Positions 15,402 through 24,189 of a DNA stretch of 46,262 nucleotides are shown here, piece after piece (within the stretch, counting starts at the first letter, position 1; each line of letters begins with the position of its first letter). A program made the translations under genes and the position numbers. Source of the DNA: CAYFQV01 sp964413635 (GTDB lineage: Bacteria; Spirochaetota; Spirochaetia; DSM-27196; PWMO01); assembly GCA_964413635.1 (NCBI GenBank), contig CAYPTH010000013.1, positions 1 through 46,262 on the forward strand, given 5' to 3'. The notes beneath the pieces are model-generated. The model was given only the letters and a program-made list of their open reading frames with translations. It did not search any database and was not told where the DNA came from.

Positions 15402-16907
15402 ATGAGCGAAGCAGATCAAGACACCACGAACAACAACGGCTCCCCCGGCAGAAACGGCTCGGCCGACGGAAACGGCTCGGAAGGTCGCGACTCGAGTGAA
15501 TGGGAGTACGAGCTCCGCCGGCAGATCGAGGACTACTATCTTCCCCGCCAACTCGTTAACGCGATTTTCGAGCACGGAGGCATCCCGAAACGCTCCTATG
15601 TGACGACCATGGGCATCGCCTTTCTCGACGTCGCCGACTACACCTACATGTCGAAGTTCCTGAGCCCGCAGGAGAATCAGCAGGTTCTCAACGGGCTCTA
15701 TGCGGCGTTTAACAGCGTCCTCAAGCGGCATGGTGGATACCTCAACAAGATTGAAGGTGACAGCGTCATGTTTCACTACGGTGGCCTGACCGACGCTTAT
15801 GCGCAGGAGCTCGAGGGTCGCCAGCTTACCCGCTACATTGCAAAGGAGCTCTTCTATACCTGTGTTGAAATGCAGCGCGTCACGGTCCTCTTTAACCAGG
15901 CGAACGACCGGTTCCTCTACGAGCATGAGAGCCAGGAGGCGCGCCAAGAGCTCGAGCGCGCCTTCGATATTGTATCCACCTTGAGGTCGATGACGGAGAT
16001 CGCCTCCTTAAACGCGCTCTTTCAGATCCGGGTGCGGATTGGCGCGAGCATGGGGGAGGTGACCCTTGGCAACTTCGGTCCCGACGGGGCCAAGCAGTGG
16101 GACGTCGTGGGGCTTCCCGTCATCAACGCGAAGCGCATGGAGACAACGGCTCCCGTCGGTGGTCTGCGGATTTCTGAAGAGCTGTATGACATTCTCGAGG
16201 AGACCGGTGTTGCGGACGACTACTTCCATCGCTTTCAAAAGGAGGCACAAGCGCTCTTCGGCTACTACCGTGACATTAGCAAAGAGGAGCTATTCCAGTT
16301 CAACCAGGTCTCCATCCGTGAGAAGAAGGGAGCTGGATTCCGCACCTACAGCGTGCAAGTGAATCCGGGCCTTCCCGAGGCGGTGCAGCACCAGGTTGAG
16401 TTGCTCCTTCAACAAGGCCGCTCCGGAGCGGATCGTATTGTCGATTTCCTGCAGTATTACCGAGGGAACCGCTTTGTCATCCGGGCCCTTGAGGAGGTCT
16501 TTCGCCGGTCGAGCATTTCCCTGCGCAAGTCCTACCTCTTCAGCAAGATCTATCCGAAAAAGCACGACGCCCTGGCCAACCAGTTCGGGAAAGATCAGCA
16601 GCGTATCGACGACTTCATTGACGGGAACTTCTCGCTTTTCGATCTTTTGCAAGAACTTGGGCGCTACCAAGACACGGTCAAGCAGAATGTACGAAGCGAG
16701 AAGGCCGAGCCCTCCGACTTCGAAGGCTACGACGTCTTCATGGAGGCGTGCGAGCAATCGCTCCAGCAAGACTTCGACCGCAGCAAGCGCATCATGGTGG
16801 AAAAGGCGTACTTCTACAACGTCGTGTTTCCCTTGGTGTTTGAGAGCATTCGCTCGAGCATTCTCGAGTACCAGGACCGCCTCGAGGACGTCCACGTCCT
16901 GGCCTAG
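15402..16907 (+). CDS. Class III adenylate cyclase domain protein
   Basis: Soluble nucleotide cyclase, probably making cAMP. The 501-residue product starts with a low-complexity Asn/Gly/Ser-rich tail (about 1-32). The catalytic domain (about 65-345) keeps both metal-binding aspartates, Asp76 (FLDVADYT) and Asp120 (KIEGDSVMF), and the transition-state pair Asn242 and Arg245 (VINAKRM). Lys116 and Asp234 (KQWDVVG) are the residues that select adenine. A helical insert of about 60 residues (140-200) splits the domain. The last 150 residues are a helical region I do not recognise. The start lacks a clear Shine-Dalgarno. The cNMP-binding kinase-like protein at 2575-3849 is a possible receiver. Confidence 0.88.
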   Translation: MSEADQDTTNNNGSPGRNGSADGNGSEGRDSSEWEYELRRQIEDYYLPRQLVNAIFEHGGIPKRSYVTTMGIAFLDVADYTYMSKFLSPQENQQVLNGLYAAFNSVLKRHGGYLNKIEGDSVMFHYGGLTDAYAQELEGRQLTRYIAKELFYTCVEMQRVTVLFNQANDRFLYEHESQEARQELERAFDIVSTLRSMTEIASLNALFQIRVRIGASMGEVTLGNFGPDGAKQWDVVGLPVINAKRMETTAPVGGLRISEELYDILEETGVADDYFHRFQKEAQALFGYYRDISKEELFQFNQVSIREKKGAGFRTYSVQVNPGLPEAVQHQVELLLQQGRSGADRIVDFLQYYRGNRFVIRALEEVFRRSSISLRKSYLFSKIYPKKHDALANQFGKDQQRIDDFIDGNFSLFDLLQELGRYQDTVKQNVRSEKAEPSDFEGYDVFMEACEQSLQQDFDRSKRIMVEKAYFYNVVFPLVFESIRSSILEYQDRLEDVHVLA

Positions 16908-16937
16908 CGTCGCGACATTTCTCAAAAGGAGTTACTC

Positions 16938-17672
16938 ATGGCAAACTTTGCAGGAAAAACCTATCTGGTCGTCGGCGGGAGCAGCGGAATTGGTCTTTCA
17001 GCGGTGCGAAGCTTGGCAGCGCACGGCGCCGAGGTCACCGTATGGAGCCGCCACGTTGGGGACGATCTCCAAGCGCTCATGGACGAGTACGACACCGTGA
17101 CCCACACCGAGCTTGATGTCCGAGAGGAGCTGGATCCGGACTCGCTGGACATGCCGAATGAGCTCGCCGGCGTCGTGTACGCCCCCGGAAGCATTACCCT
17201 CGGCTCCTTTCGACAGTTGAAGACTGATCAGTACCAGAGTGATTTCGATGTAAACGTTCTCGGCGCCGTACGCGTTCTCAAGCACTGTCTCCAGCCCCTT
17301 GCCCGCGGCGGCGGAGGAAGCGTGGTCTTCTTCAGCACCGTCGCGGTACAAATTGGCCTTTCCTTTCACGCCTCTATTGCCGCCGCCAAGGGCGCCGTGG
17401 AAGGACTGGCAAAGAGCTTGGCCGCCGAGCTCGCCGGAAAGGGCATTCGTGTCAATGTGATCGCCCCCTCGGCGACCGATACCCCCTTGGCCGAAGGAAT
17501 CCTCGGTTCGGAGAAGAAGCGTGAATCCTCGGCGGAGCGCCACCCCCTGAAGCGCGTGGGAGATCCCGCCGAAGTCGGCGAAGCCGTGCGTTTCCTGCTG
17601 TCCGACGATGCCGGCTGGATTACCGGTCAGGTGCTCGGAATCGACGGTGGCTTGTCTTCGCTGCGCCCCTAA
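16938..17672 (+). CDS. Short-chain dehydrogenase/reductase family protein lacking the catalytic tyrosine
   Basis: NAD(P)-binding Rossmann protein of 244 residues. The cofactor motif GGSSGIG, the NVLGAVRV region, the FFSTVA serine and the C-terminal ITGQVLGIDGG are typical of classical SDRs. The YxxxK motif is changed: the lysine in SIAAAKGAVEGL is present, but the position four residues before it is Ile, so the usual Tyr is missing. Some SDR subfamilies share this. The reaction is therefore uncertain. The ATG at 16938 follows AAAGGAG; the gene is 30 bp after the cyclase gene and overlaps the convergent flavoprotein gene by 4 bp at the stop codons. Confidence 0.85.
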   Translation: MANFAGKTYLVVGGSSGIGLSAVRSLAAHGAEVTVWSRHVGDDLQALMDEYDTVTHTELDVREELDPDSLDMPNELAGVVYAPGSITLGSFRQLKTDQYQSDFDVNVLGAVRVLKHCLQPLARGGGGSVVFFSTVAVQIGLSFHASIAAAKGAVEGLAKSLAAELAGKGIRVNVIAPSATDTPLAEGILGSEKKRESSAERHPLKRVGDPAEVGEAVRFLLSDDAGWITGQVLGIDGGLSSLRP

Positions 17673-18946
17673 GCCGAGGCGTCGATCCGGCGTACCGGAT
17701 TCCAGGGGAACAGCACGTTTCTCGCCGACGTGCTACCGGTGAGTGATGGGAGAATGCGGCGGAACGCGGCGTGGGCGCCGTAGATGTTCGGCCCCAAGGG
17801 GCCGAGCTCGAGCTCAGCCAGGGCCGACGTAAGGTATAAGCCCTTCGCCCAGCGCAGAGAGCGGTCGAGGGCCGGGTAGCCCTCTGAGTTCAGGGTGAGG
17901 CCTGCGGCTGCGGCAGTCGCGGTGACCAGCCCGGCAGACGGCGGCCGCGGCTCAAAGCCGGTTGCCAGGACAACGCGGTCACAGTGGAGGCGCTCCCTGG
18001 AACTGTGGAGCTCCAGCTCGGCGCCGGCGCCACTCACGGTGTTGTCACTGACTCCGGCACGGACCACTTCATCCTGAACAATCCGGATCTTGTTGGCGCG
18101 TTGCGCCGCATCGAGGGACTCGGCCACATCCCAGGGAACGGTGCCGGGAATGCGAGCGGCGCGGATGGCTGCCAGTCGCTCCGCGGCGGTCGGCAGGGCA
18201 AGAAAGTCCTTCAAGCAGCGGGGACCCATGAAACACGGGTCTGAGTCGAAGTGTGCCACGGTAATCGGATGCCGCGTGATGAGCGTCACCGGCTGCTCAA
18301 CTCGCTCGGCGAGGGCCAGTGCCGACTGGACGCCGCTAACGCCGGCACCGACGATCGCAATGCGGTCACCCGCCCCGAGGCCTTCCGCTGGGGGGGCGGC
18401 GGTTGAAAAGAGGTGGCGGAAAACGGCCCGGTACGACACCGAGTCCGATTGTTCCACAAGCGGTTTCCGCGCCCAAGCCGGTACGTGGGCTTGCTCCGAG
18501 CGCCCGAAGGCTAAGATTGCAACCTTTGCAGCCGCCACATCCCTGTCGGTATGAACCAGCCACCCGGATTCGCAGGGCTCGAGAACCGTCGCACGACCGC
18601 GATAGACTCGATCCCGCACTCCCGTTTCTCCGAGGATATGATCCGCGTGGCGGTTGAAGAGCTCCAGGCTCGGACGGGAGTAGGGCTGGAGAAAGTCCGA
18701 CCGTCTGTAGCCACGCTCTTGCGCGAAGGAGCGAAGTGCGTGGAAATCGTCGGTCATGTTGTGGCTGCTTGTGGAGCGCAGATAGTGCATGCCGCAATGC
18801 TCGGTGTTCTGGTGCCACAAGCGCAGCGGGGCGCCCCAGGGATCTATTAGCAGGAGTCGGTCAGGATCAACGAGCCCGCGGTATACCAAGTTTGCCGCCA
18901 GAAAGGAGCCGTGGATTCCCGCGCCAATTATTGCAATGTCGTACAC
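17669..18946 (-). CDS. FAD/NAD(P)-binding oxidoreductase, monooxygenase-like
   Basis: Flavoprotein of 425 residues with two Rossmann motifs: FAD-binding IIGAGIHGSFLAANL at the N-terminus, and NAD(P)-binding IAIVGAGVSGVQSALALAE in the middle. It also has an ATGFEPRP segment like that of flavin-dependent N- or Baeyer-Villiger-type monooxygenases. The substrate is unknown and no siderophore genes are nearby. I place the start at the GTG at 18946 because the FAD motif begins two residues later, and a -10 element (TATAGT) ends 6 nt upstream; longer frames would start inside the promoter region. Likely leaderless. Confidence 0.8.
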   Translation of the reverse strand: MYDIAIIGAGIHGSFLAANLVYRGLVDPDRLLLIDPWGAPLRLWHQNTEHCGMHYLRSTSSHNMTDDFHALRSFAQERGYRRSDFLQPYSRPSLELFNRHADHILGETGVRDRVYRGRATVLEPCESGWLVHTDRDVAAAKVAILAFGRSEQAHVPAWARKPLVEQSDSVSYRAVFRHLFSTAAPPAEGLGAGDRIAIVGAGVSGVQSALALAERVEQPVTLITRHPITVAHFDSDPCFMGPRCLKDFLALPTAAERLAAIRAARIPGTVPWDVAESLDAAQRANKIRIVQDEVVRAGVSDNTVSGAGAELELHSSRERLHCDRVVLATGFEPRPPSAGLVTATAAAAGLTLNSEGYPALDRSLRWAKGLYLTSALAELELGPLGPNIYGAHAAFRRILPSLTGSTSARNVLFPWNPVRRIDASA

Positions 18947-18952
18947 GTCTAC

Positions 18953-18982
18953 ACTATATCGGTGGCGCACCGCCGGCGTAAA
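18953..18982 (-). promoter_or_regulatory. Promoter of the monooxygenase-like gene, leaderless type
   Basis: Minus strand: TTTACG (18982-18977), 18-bp spacer, TATAGT (18958-18953), six bases to the GTG at 18946. Confidence 0.5.
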
Positions 18983-19058
18983 CGTAGGGGCTATCGTTTC
19001 CCCGCGCTGCCCGGTGTTTGTATATTGCCCTAGACATACCCACAAGGAGGGTAGGTAT

Positions 19059-19556
19059 ATGATTTCAAGAACTGTCAAGCTCACCCCGGCGTTCCTGCTT
19101 CTCCTCTCCCTCTTGCTCACAGCCTGCGCTACCGTCGAGTCGAGTCGTCTTGCCGAGTTGCAGGAGGTATATCCGAACGGCGAGCTCTCCCCGCGGGAGG
19201 TCGTCCGAATCCAAACGGAAGCCTTTCAACTCAATTCCAATGACAACACCGGGATCCGAGTTGCCTTTCGCTTTGCCTCTCCGAGCAACAAGCGCATTAC
19301 GGGACCGCTCCCGCGATTTGCGCAACTCATGAATACACCGGCATATCGTCCCATGTTGAACGCCGAGTCGGTTTCCGTGGGAAATGCACAAACCCGTGGC
19401 GTCTTGTCTCGCGTACGCGTGGATCTGTTCAGTGAGGACGGGGGAACCGTCTCGTATTACTTCTATCTCCGGAAGCAAGCGCTTGCGGACTGCTCCGGCT
19501 GCTGGATGACCGAGGGAGTCGAGCTGGTTCCCGCGCCCCGGGATCTGAGCGTATAG
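19059..19556 (+). CDS. Lipoprotein with DUF4864-like domain
   Basis: Predicted membrane-anchored lipoprotein of 165 residues. The signal peptide (MISRTVKLTPAFLLLLSLLL) ends in a lipobox LTAC, so Cys23 would be lipidated. The mature part resembles DUF4864 proteins (EVVRIQTEAFQLN, then AFRFASPSNKRITGPLPRFAQLM, and SYYFYLRKQ near the end); I make this match from memory of the family pattern. Two cysteines in DCSGCWMTEGVEL could form a disulfide. The ATG at 19059 follows AAGGAGGG. It is 8 bp upstream of the CrtI-like gene, so the two are probably one transcript. Confidence 0.8.
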   Translation: MISRTVKLTPAFLLLLSLLLTACATVESSRLAELQEVYPNGELSPREVVRIQTEAFQLNSNDNTGIRVAFRFASPSNKRITGPLPRFAQLMNTPAYRPMLNAESVSVGNAQTRGVLSRVRVDLFSEDGGTVSYYFYLRKQALADCSGCWMTEGVELVPAPRDLSV

Positions 19557-19564
19557 TGTAGCCC

Positions 19565-21133
19565 ATGGACACAGACGTAATTGTCGTTGGAAGCGGGCAC
19601 AACGGCCTGGTCGCGGCCGCCTACCTGGCGAAGTGGGGTCACAAGGTACGGGTCCTTGAGCGACGCGAAACAATTGGTGGCGCCGTGTGCACCGAGGAAA
19701 TGTTCGGCGGCTTCAAGCTGGATGTCGGCGGATCGCTCCACTTCATGATCCATCACACGCCAATCGTGAAGGATCTGAACCTCGAACGCTACGGCCTCGA
19801 GTACATTCCCCTCGATCCCTTCATGACCGCGCCCTTTGAGGATGGGAGCTCCATTAGCTTCTACCAGGACCTGGATGCGACGTGTCGGAGCATCGCGAAG
19901 GTCTCTGAGCACGATGCCGAGGCCTATCGTCGTTTTGTCCTCGACTGGCAGCCCTTGAACGAGGCGGTGTTCGAGCTGTTTCAGATGAAGCCGAGCCTGT
20001 CGAACGTCGGCCGGAAGCTGTTTCTCAACCGAGTCGACAAGGGTAGTGCGGCGAAATACGACCGCGTACGGCACTTACTGCAAGGCTACGGAACCTTTCT
20101 CGACGAGTACTTCGAGAGTGAGAAACTGAAGGCGGCGCTGGCGTGGTGGGGCGCACAAAGCGGGCCTCCACCGATTGACGCCGTCTCGGCGGAGTTCGTT
20201 GGGTGGCACTCCATTATTCATCGGCAAGGCCCGGCGCGGCCCCGGGGTGGGTCGGGCATGTTGACCCAAGCGCTCAAGGGCTTCATCGAGGACCACGGCG
20301 GAGAGGTGCGGGCGAACAGCGAAGTGCAGCGGATTCTCGTAGAGCGGGGCCGCGCCGTGGGTGTTCAAACCCGCGACGGCGATGTTCACACCGCTCGGCG
20401 AGTCATCTCCAATGCGCACGTGTGGGTGACCTTCCTCGATCTGCTCGATGGCGAGATCTCCGGCGAGCTGGCAGGGAAGATCCGCAAGATTCACGTGGGA
20501 AATGGCTTCGGCATGGCCTTGCGCTGCGCCATGGACGAGCTCCCGGAGTACCGGGTCTCCGACACCTCCAATGATGAAGTCGTAACGGGGTTGCAGCTTC
20601 TCTGCCCGAGTCGGCAGTATCTGGACGACGCCTTCGGAGACTACCTGCGCAAGGAGCCCTCCCGCGACCCCGCCGCCATCGGCATGACCTTTTCCAAGGT
20701 GGATGACACCCTGGCCCCTGCAGGGAAGCACGTCTTTTTCGTATGGGGACAGTGGTACCCGTACGAGCTGCGCGGGGGCGGAAGCTGGGAGGCCATACAG
20801 GAGCGGGAGACCGAGAAGCTCCTCGGCGTCGTCGAACGCTACGCTCCGGGGACTCGGAACAAGGTCCGCGACATCTACGTCCAGACACCCGACGTGATCT
20901 CAGAGAAGCACAACATGCCCCGTGCGAATGTCATGCACGTCGAGATGGTGCCGCACCAGATGTTCAGCCTTCGTCCGATTCCCGAGCTCGCCGGATACAA
21001 GACCCCCGTACAGAATCTCTACATGGCGAACGCAGGGATGCACCCCGGTGGCGGGATTTTCGGGGCGCCCGGCTACATCTGCGCTCAGGTCGTGAAGTCG
21101 AGTTTCGGCCCACGGCTGTTCTCTCGGCGCTGA
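19565..21133 (+). CDS. Phytoene desaturase-like NAD(P)/FAD-dependent oxidoreductase (CrtI/PYROXD2 family)
   Basis: Large flavin amine-oxidase-fold enzyme of 522 residues. It has the N-terminal FAD motif VIVVGSGHNGLVAAAYLAKWGHKVRVLERRETIGG and the C-terminal NLYMANAGMHPGGGIFGAPGY segment that closes over FAD in CrtI-type proteins; the latter (HPGGG-GAPGY) points to the PYROXD2 branch rather than to true carotenoid desaturases. No carotenoid biosynthesis gene (crtB, crtE) is in the window, so the substrate is unknown. The start at 19565 has no Shine-Dalgarno and lies 8 bp after the lipoprotein stop. Confidence 0.88.
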   Translation: MDTDVIVVGSGHNGLVAAAYLAKWGHKVRVLERRETIGGAVCTEEMFGGFKLDVGGSLHFMIHHTPIVKDLNLERYGLEYIPLDPFMTAPFEDGSSISFYQDLDATCRSIAKVSEHDAEAYRRFVLDWQPLNEAVFELFQMKPSLSNVGRKLFLNRVDKGSAAKYDRVRHLLQGYGTFLDEYFESEKLKAALAWWGAQSGPPPIDAVSAEFVGWHSIIHRQGPARPRGGSGMLTQALKGFIEDHGGEVRANSEVQRILVERGRAVGVQTRDGDVHTARRVISNAHVWVTFLDLLDGEISGELAGKIRKIHVGNGFGMALRCAMDELPEYRVSDTSNDEVVTGLQLLCPSRQYLDDAFGDYLRKEPSRDPAAIGMTFSKVDDTLAPAGKHVFFVWGQWYPYELRGGGSWEAIQERETEKLLGVVERYAPGTRNKVRDIYVQTPDVISEKHNMPRANVMHVEMVPHQMFSLRPIPELAGYKTPVQNLYMANAGMHPGGGIFGAPGYICAQVVKSSFGPRLFSRR

Positions 21134-21265
21134 GCGCTAGTACACTCTGCCGAGCATGGCGGGATTCGAATGAGGAGACGTGGAGTCTTTGACACGAACG
21201 CCGTTTTCGACGCCGCAATTGCGCCCGATCGCTAACAATCGCCTCATATTGACGAGAACAATGGA

Positions 21266-22327
21266 ATGATGCGTGACGACGACTTTTGCTACAACAATCT
21301 ATCAAAGCTCTTCGATCGTGCGCCGACAATCCCCCTCACGGACGAGAGTCGCTACATCATTTTCAGCGATCTCCACATGGGAACCGGAGGCCGCGCGGAT
21401 GACTTTCGCCACAACGCAGACCTCTTCACGTCCGTCCTGGGCCGCTACTATTTGCCGAAGAATTACCGGATGATCCTCAACGGAGACGTGGAGGAGTTGC
21501 AACGCTTCTCAGCTCCGGCGATAGAGAGGCAGTGGCCCTCCGTCTACGATCTCTTTGCCGCCTTCCGGAGTGGACCGGGACTTCACTGGCTCATCGGTAA
21601 CCATGACAAGCGTCGCCTCACTCATCCGCATCCCGACTTCCCCGTCGAAGAGGCACTGGTTTTCGAGTACGGCAGCGACCTCATCTTCGTGTTCCACGGA
21701 CATCAGAGCATGCAGGCCTACGAGAACCACAACGCCTGGGTCGGCTTTGTGCTCAAGTACGTGGCCACGCCGCTGAATATCAAGAACTACGAGGTCTCAC
21801 ACAACAGCGCGAAGCGTTTCCGTACCGAGAGGCGGGTCTACGAGTTCGCCACGTCGAACCGGCTCCTTACGGTGATCGGCCACACGCATCGACCCTTATT
21901 CGAATCGATGTCAAAGATCGACTCGGTGAAGTTCGAGGTCGAACGCTTGTGCCGGAAGTATCCGAAATCCGATGCGAAGAAGCAGGCCCGCATAGAAGGC
22001 AAGATCGCGAGCTTCAAAGAGGAGCTTCGCCGCATCGAGGCGGGGGAGGACGAAAATGGTGACCAGAGCAGCCTATACAGTGAAAACCTGGTGGTTCCCT
22101 CGGTATTCAACTCCGGCTGCGTGCTCGGTAAGCGGGGGATTACCGCGTTGGAGATCGACGGTGGAAAGCTCAGCCTGGTCCATTGGTTCGATGCCAATCG
22201 CACCAAGCGCTATCTTCAGTACCAGAACTACAAAACGGAGCGCCTGAGCGACAGCGACTACTACCGTGTGGTAATCAAGTCGGACAGCCTCTCCTACATC
22301 CTCTCGCGGATCAAGCTGCTGGCATAG
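21266..22327 (+). CDS. Calcineurin-like metallophosphoesterase
   Basis: Dinuclear metal phosphoesterase of 353 residues. Motifs in order: Asp35-x-His37 (FSDLHMG), Gly73-Asp74 (LNGDVEEL), GNHD (111-114), His144 (FVFHGHQ) and GHTH (205-208), which together complete the metal site. A helical charged segment at about 215-255 (KYPKSDAKKQARIEGKIASFKEELRR) interrupts the fold, probably a coiled coil. The substrate cannot be read from sequence; UDP-diacylglucosamine hydrolases and other families share these motifs. The stop lies 1 bp from that of the convergent OmpA-like gene, with no terminator between. Confidence 0.9.
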   Translation: MMRDDDFCYNNLSKLFDRAPTIPLTDESRYIIFSDLHMGTGGRADDFRHNADLFTSVLGRYYLPKNYRMILNGDVEELQRFSAPAIERQWPSVYDLFAAFRSGPGLHWLIGNHDKRRLTHPHPDFPVEEALVFEYGSDLIFVFHGHQSMQAYENHNAWVGFVLKYVATPLNIKNYEVSHNSAKRFRTERRVYEFATSNRLLTVIGHTHRPLFESMSKIDSVKFEVERLCRKYPKSDAKKQARIEGKIASFKEELRRIEAGEDENGDQSSLYSENLVVPSVFNSGCVLGKRGITALEIDGGKLSLVHWFDANRTKRYLQYQNYKTERLSDSDYYRVVIKSDSLSYILSRIKLLA

Positions 22328-22328
22328 C

Positions 22329-23591
22329 TCAGTCCAGTACGGTGATCTCGACGCGGCGGTTTCGTGCGCGTCCCTCAGCCGTCGCGTTGTCGCCGATGGG
22401 CTCGGTTCCGCCTCGACCCTCGAAGATGAAACGTCCCGCCGGCAAGCCCCGGTCGACCATCTCGTCGACCACCGCCTTGGCACGCTCTAGCGACAACTCC
22501 TGTTGCCCCTCTGGGCGGCCCACGTCGGCTGTGTGCCCAACTACGAGGAAGGTTTTGTCTTCATCGACCTGTTTCAGGGCTCGGGCAATCGAGTCCAGCC
22601 GACCGCGATCGTTCGGAAGAATGATGGCGCGGTCCGGTTCGAAGTTGATGTTTTGGATTCGGAGCTGCACACCCTTTTCCACCTGTTCCACCTCGACGTC
22701 TTGTATGTTGGCGTCGGCAAGGTTCTGTTCCAAGCTCTGCACTAGGCGAGGCCGGTTGAGGGGCGCCGGGGTTTCAACGAAGGTGAGGGCGAATCCATCG
22801 AAACGCAGCGGCTGCCGGTTCGAAAAGGTGTAGGTCTCATCGATCCGATCGCGTATCAGGACGATGCTGCCGGTATCGACACGGATGAGAATTGATGCCT
22901 TGTGGGAACCGGTGACCCGAGTGAGGTTGGGGTCGCCGTCGGGATCGTCACCTGCTTGGTAGCGCAGGGCGTACTGCGCGGATATGGAGTGTACGTCCTG
23001 CCCGTAGTACTGGGTCACACCTTCGTAGGTGTAGCCTGCGTAGAAGTCGACCCGCGTGTACGTTCCCTTCCACAGAGGATCAACCAGCATCCATCCCGGG
23101 GACTCCCAGCGGTCTCCTGGCTCAATGCTCTCACGGGGGATCACCGGAAAGCCGCGGCGGTAGGGCAGGGGCTGCGCCGGCGGCGCTTCGTAGAAGCCGT
23201 CCCCGTGCAAGGTGACCGTCACGTCCCGAGACCGGTCGACGCGCTTGGCCACCGAGAGTTGGTTCCTCAGCGTTTGCTCGTATTGATACAGCTCGCCTCG
23301 GTACTCCGCAGGGAGCGCGCCCTGGCTCCGGTCGCGCAACGTGGCCCGCCGTTCCCGATAGACGTGACCGCGGTAGGTTCCGCCGTCGTGTCTGCCCAGG
23401 TTGAAGCGCGTCGTGACGGTGTAGCGTGGCGCCCCCGGGGCAATGAACACCGGGTATAGGGTGAAGTCCTGCTGCGCAGCGACGGCGCTCGAGAGAAGCA
23501 CAAAGAGCAGGCCGGTCATGACGGTGCGCCGAAGGCGACCGCCGTGCCCCCGGCGCCCGCTTCCCTCGGGCCCGGTCGGTCTATCGCGCAC
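22329..23591 (-). CDS. OmpA-family cell-envelope protein
   Basis: Exported protein of 420 residues that probably ties the outer membrane or periplasm to peptidoglycan. A hydrophobic signal region (MTGLLFVLLSSAVAAQ) starts at residue 25 if translation begins at the GTG at 23591; that GTG has GGAG seven bases upstream and overlaps the tag stop. The alternative ATG at 23519 would give a normal short signal peptide but has no Shine-Dalgarno. The middle (about 40-290) is beta-rich and unrecognised. Residues 305-420 are an OmpA C-terminal domain with INFEPDRAIIL, VVGHTADVG, LSLERAKAVVDEMV and the ending ARNRRVEI that contacts diaminopimelate. Confidence 0.85.
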   Translation of the reverse strand: MRDRPTGPEGSGRRGHGGRLRRTVMTGLLFVLLSSAVAAQQDFTLYPVFIAPGAPRYTVTTRFNLGRHDGGTYRGHVYRERRATLRDRSQGALPAEYRGELYQYEQTLRNQLSVAKRVDRSRDVTVTLHGDGFYEAPPAQPLPYRRGFPVIPRESIEPGDRWESPGWMLVDPLWKGTYTRVDFYAGYTYEGVTQYYGQDVHSISAQYALRYQAGDDPDGDPNLTRVTGSHKASILIRVDTGSIVLIRDRIDETYTFSNRQPLRFDGFALTFVETPAPLNRPRLVQSLEQNLADANIQDVEVEQVEKGVQLRIQNINFEPDRAIILPNDRGRLDSIARALKQVDEDKTFLVVGHTADVGRPEGQQELSLERAKAVVDEMVDRGLPAGRFIFEGRGGTEPIGDNATAEGRARNRRVEITVLD

Positions 23592-24189
23592 CGGAGAGCT
23601 CCGTGTACCGGTAGCAGTCGACGAGGTGGTCGTTCACCATTCCAATCGCCTGCATGTGAGCGTAGATGATGGTGCTCCCCACGAACGAAAATCCCCGCGC
23701 CTTCAAGTCCTTGCTCAAGGCGTCGGAGCGCTCGGTAGTGGCCGGTACCTGATCCAGACTGTGCCGGACGTTCACAATCGGCTCGCCATCCACGAAGCGC
23801 CAAATGTAGGCGTCGAAGCTCCCGTACTCCTCCTGGACATTGAGGAAGTGTTGCGCATTGGTCACGGCAGAGGCAATCTTCTTGCGGTTGCGAATAATGC
23901 CGCTGTCCTCGCGCAGGCGAGCCTGGTCCTCTTCGGTGAATCGGGCCACGGCGGCAGGATCGAAGCTCGCGAAGGCGCGTCGATAGCCTTCGCGGCGCCC
24001 CAGGATGGTTCGCCAACTCAAGCCCGCCTGTGCACCCTCGAGGATGAGGAACTCGAAGTGGCGCCGGTCGTTATGGACCGGTACGCCCCACTCCTGGTCG
24101 TGGTAGCGAACGTAGAGCTCGTCGGTGCCGCACCAGGGGCAGCGGAGCATTCCGTCTTCGTGGCGAAGGACGTGATTTTCCACGAGCAC
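23581..24189 (-). CDS. tag: DNA-3-methyladenine glycosylase I
   Basis: Base-excision repair enzyme that removes 3-methyladenine from alkylated DNA. The 202-residue product has the zinc-binding start MLRCPWCGTDELYVRYHDQEWGVP, the helix-hairpin region FEFLILEGAQAGLSWRTIL, and GFSFVGSTIIYAHMQAIGMVNDHLVDCYRY, all diagnostic of TAG. The frame opens with a GTG at 24189 whose G is the last base of the preceding stop codon, with AAAGG just upstream; an internal ATG at 24150 would give the usual family N-terminus. It sits between the E1-KASIII fusion and the OmpA-like gene in a tightly spaced operon with no obvious functional link. Confidence 0.93.
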   Translation of the reverse strand: MLVENHVLRHEDGMLRCPWCGTDELYVRYHDQEWGVPVHNDRRHFEFLILEGAQAGLSWRTILGRREGYRRAFASFDPAAVARFTEEDQARLREDSGIIRNRKKIASAVTNAQHFLNVQEEYGSFDAYIWRFVDGEPIVNVRHSLDQVPATTERSDALSKDLKARGFSFVGSTIIYAHMQAIGMVNDHLVDCYRYTELSGAR

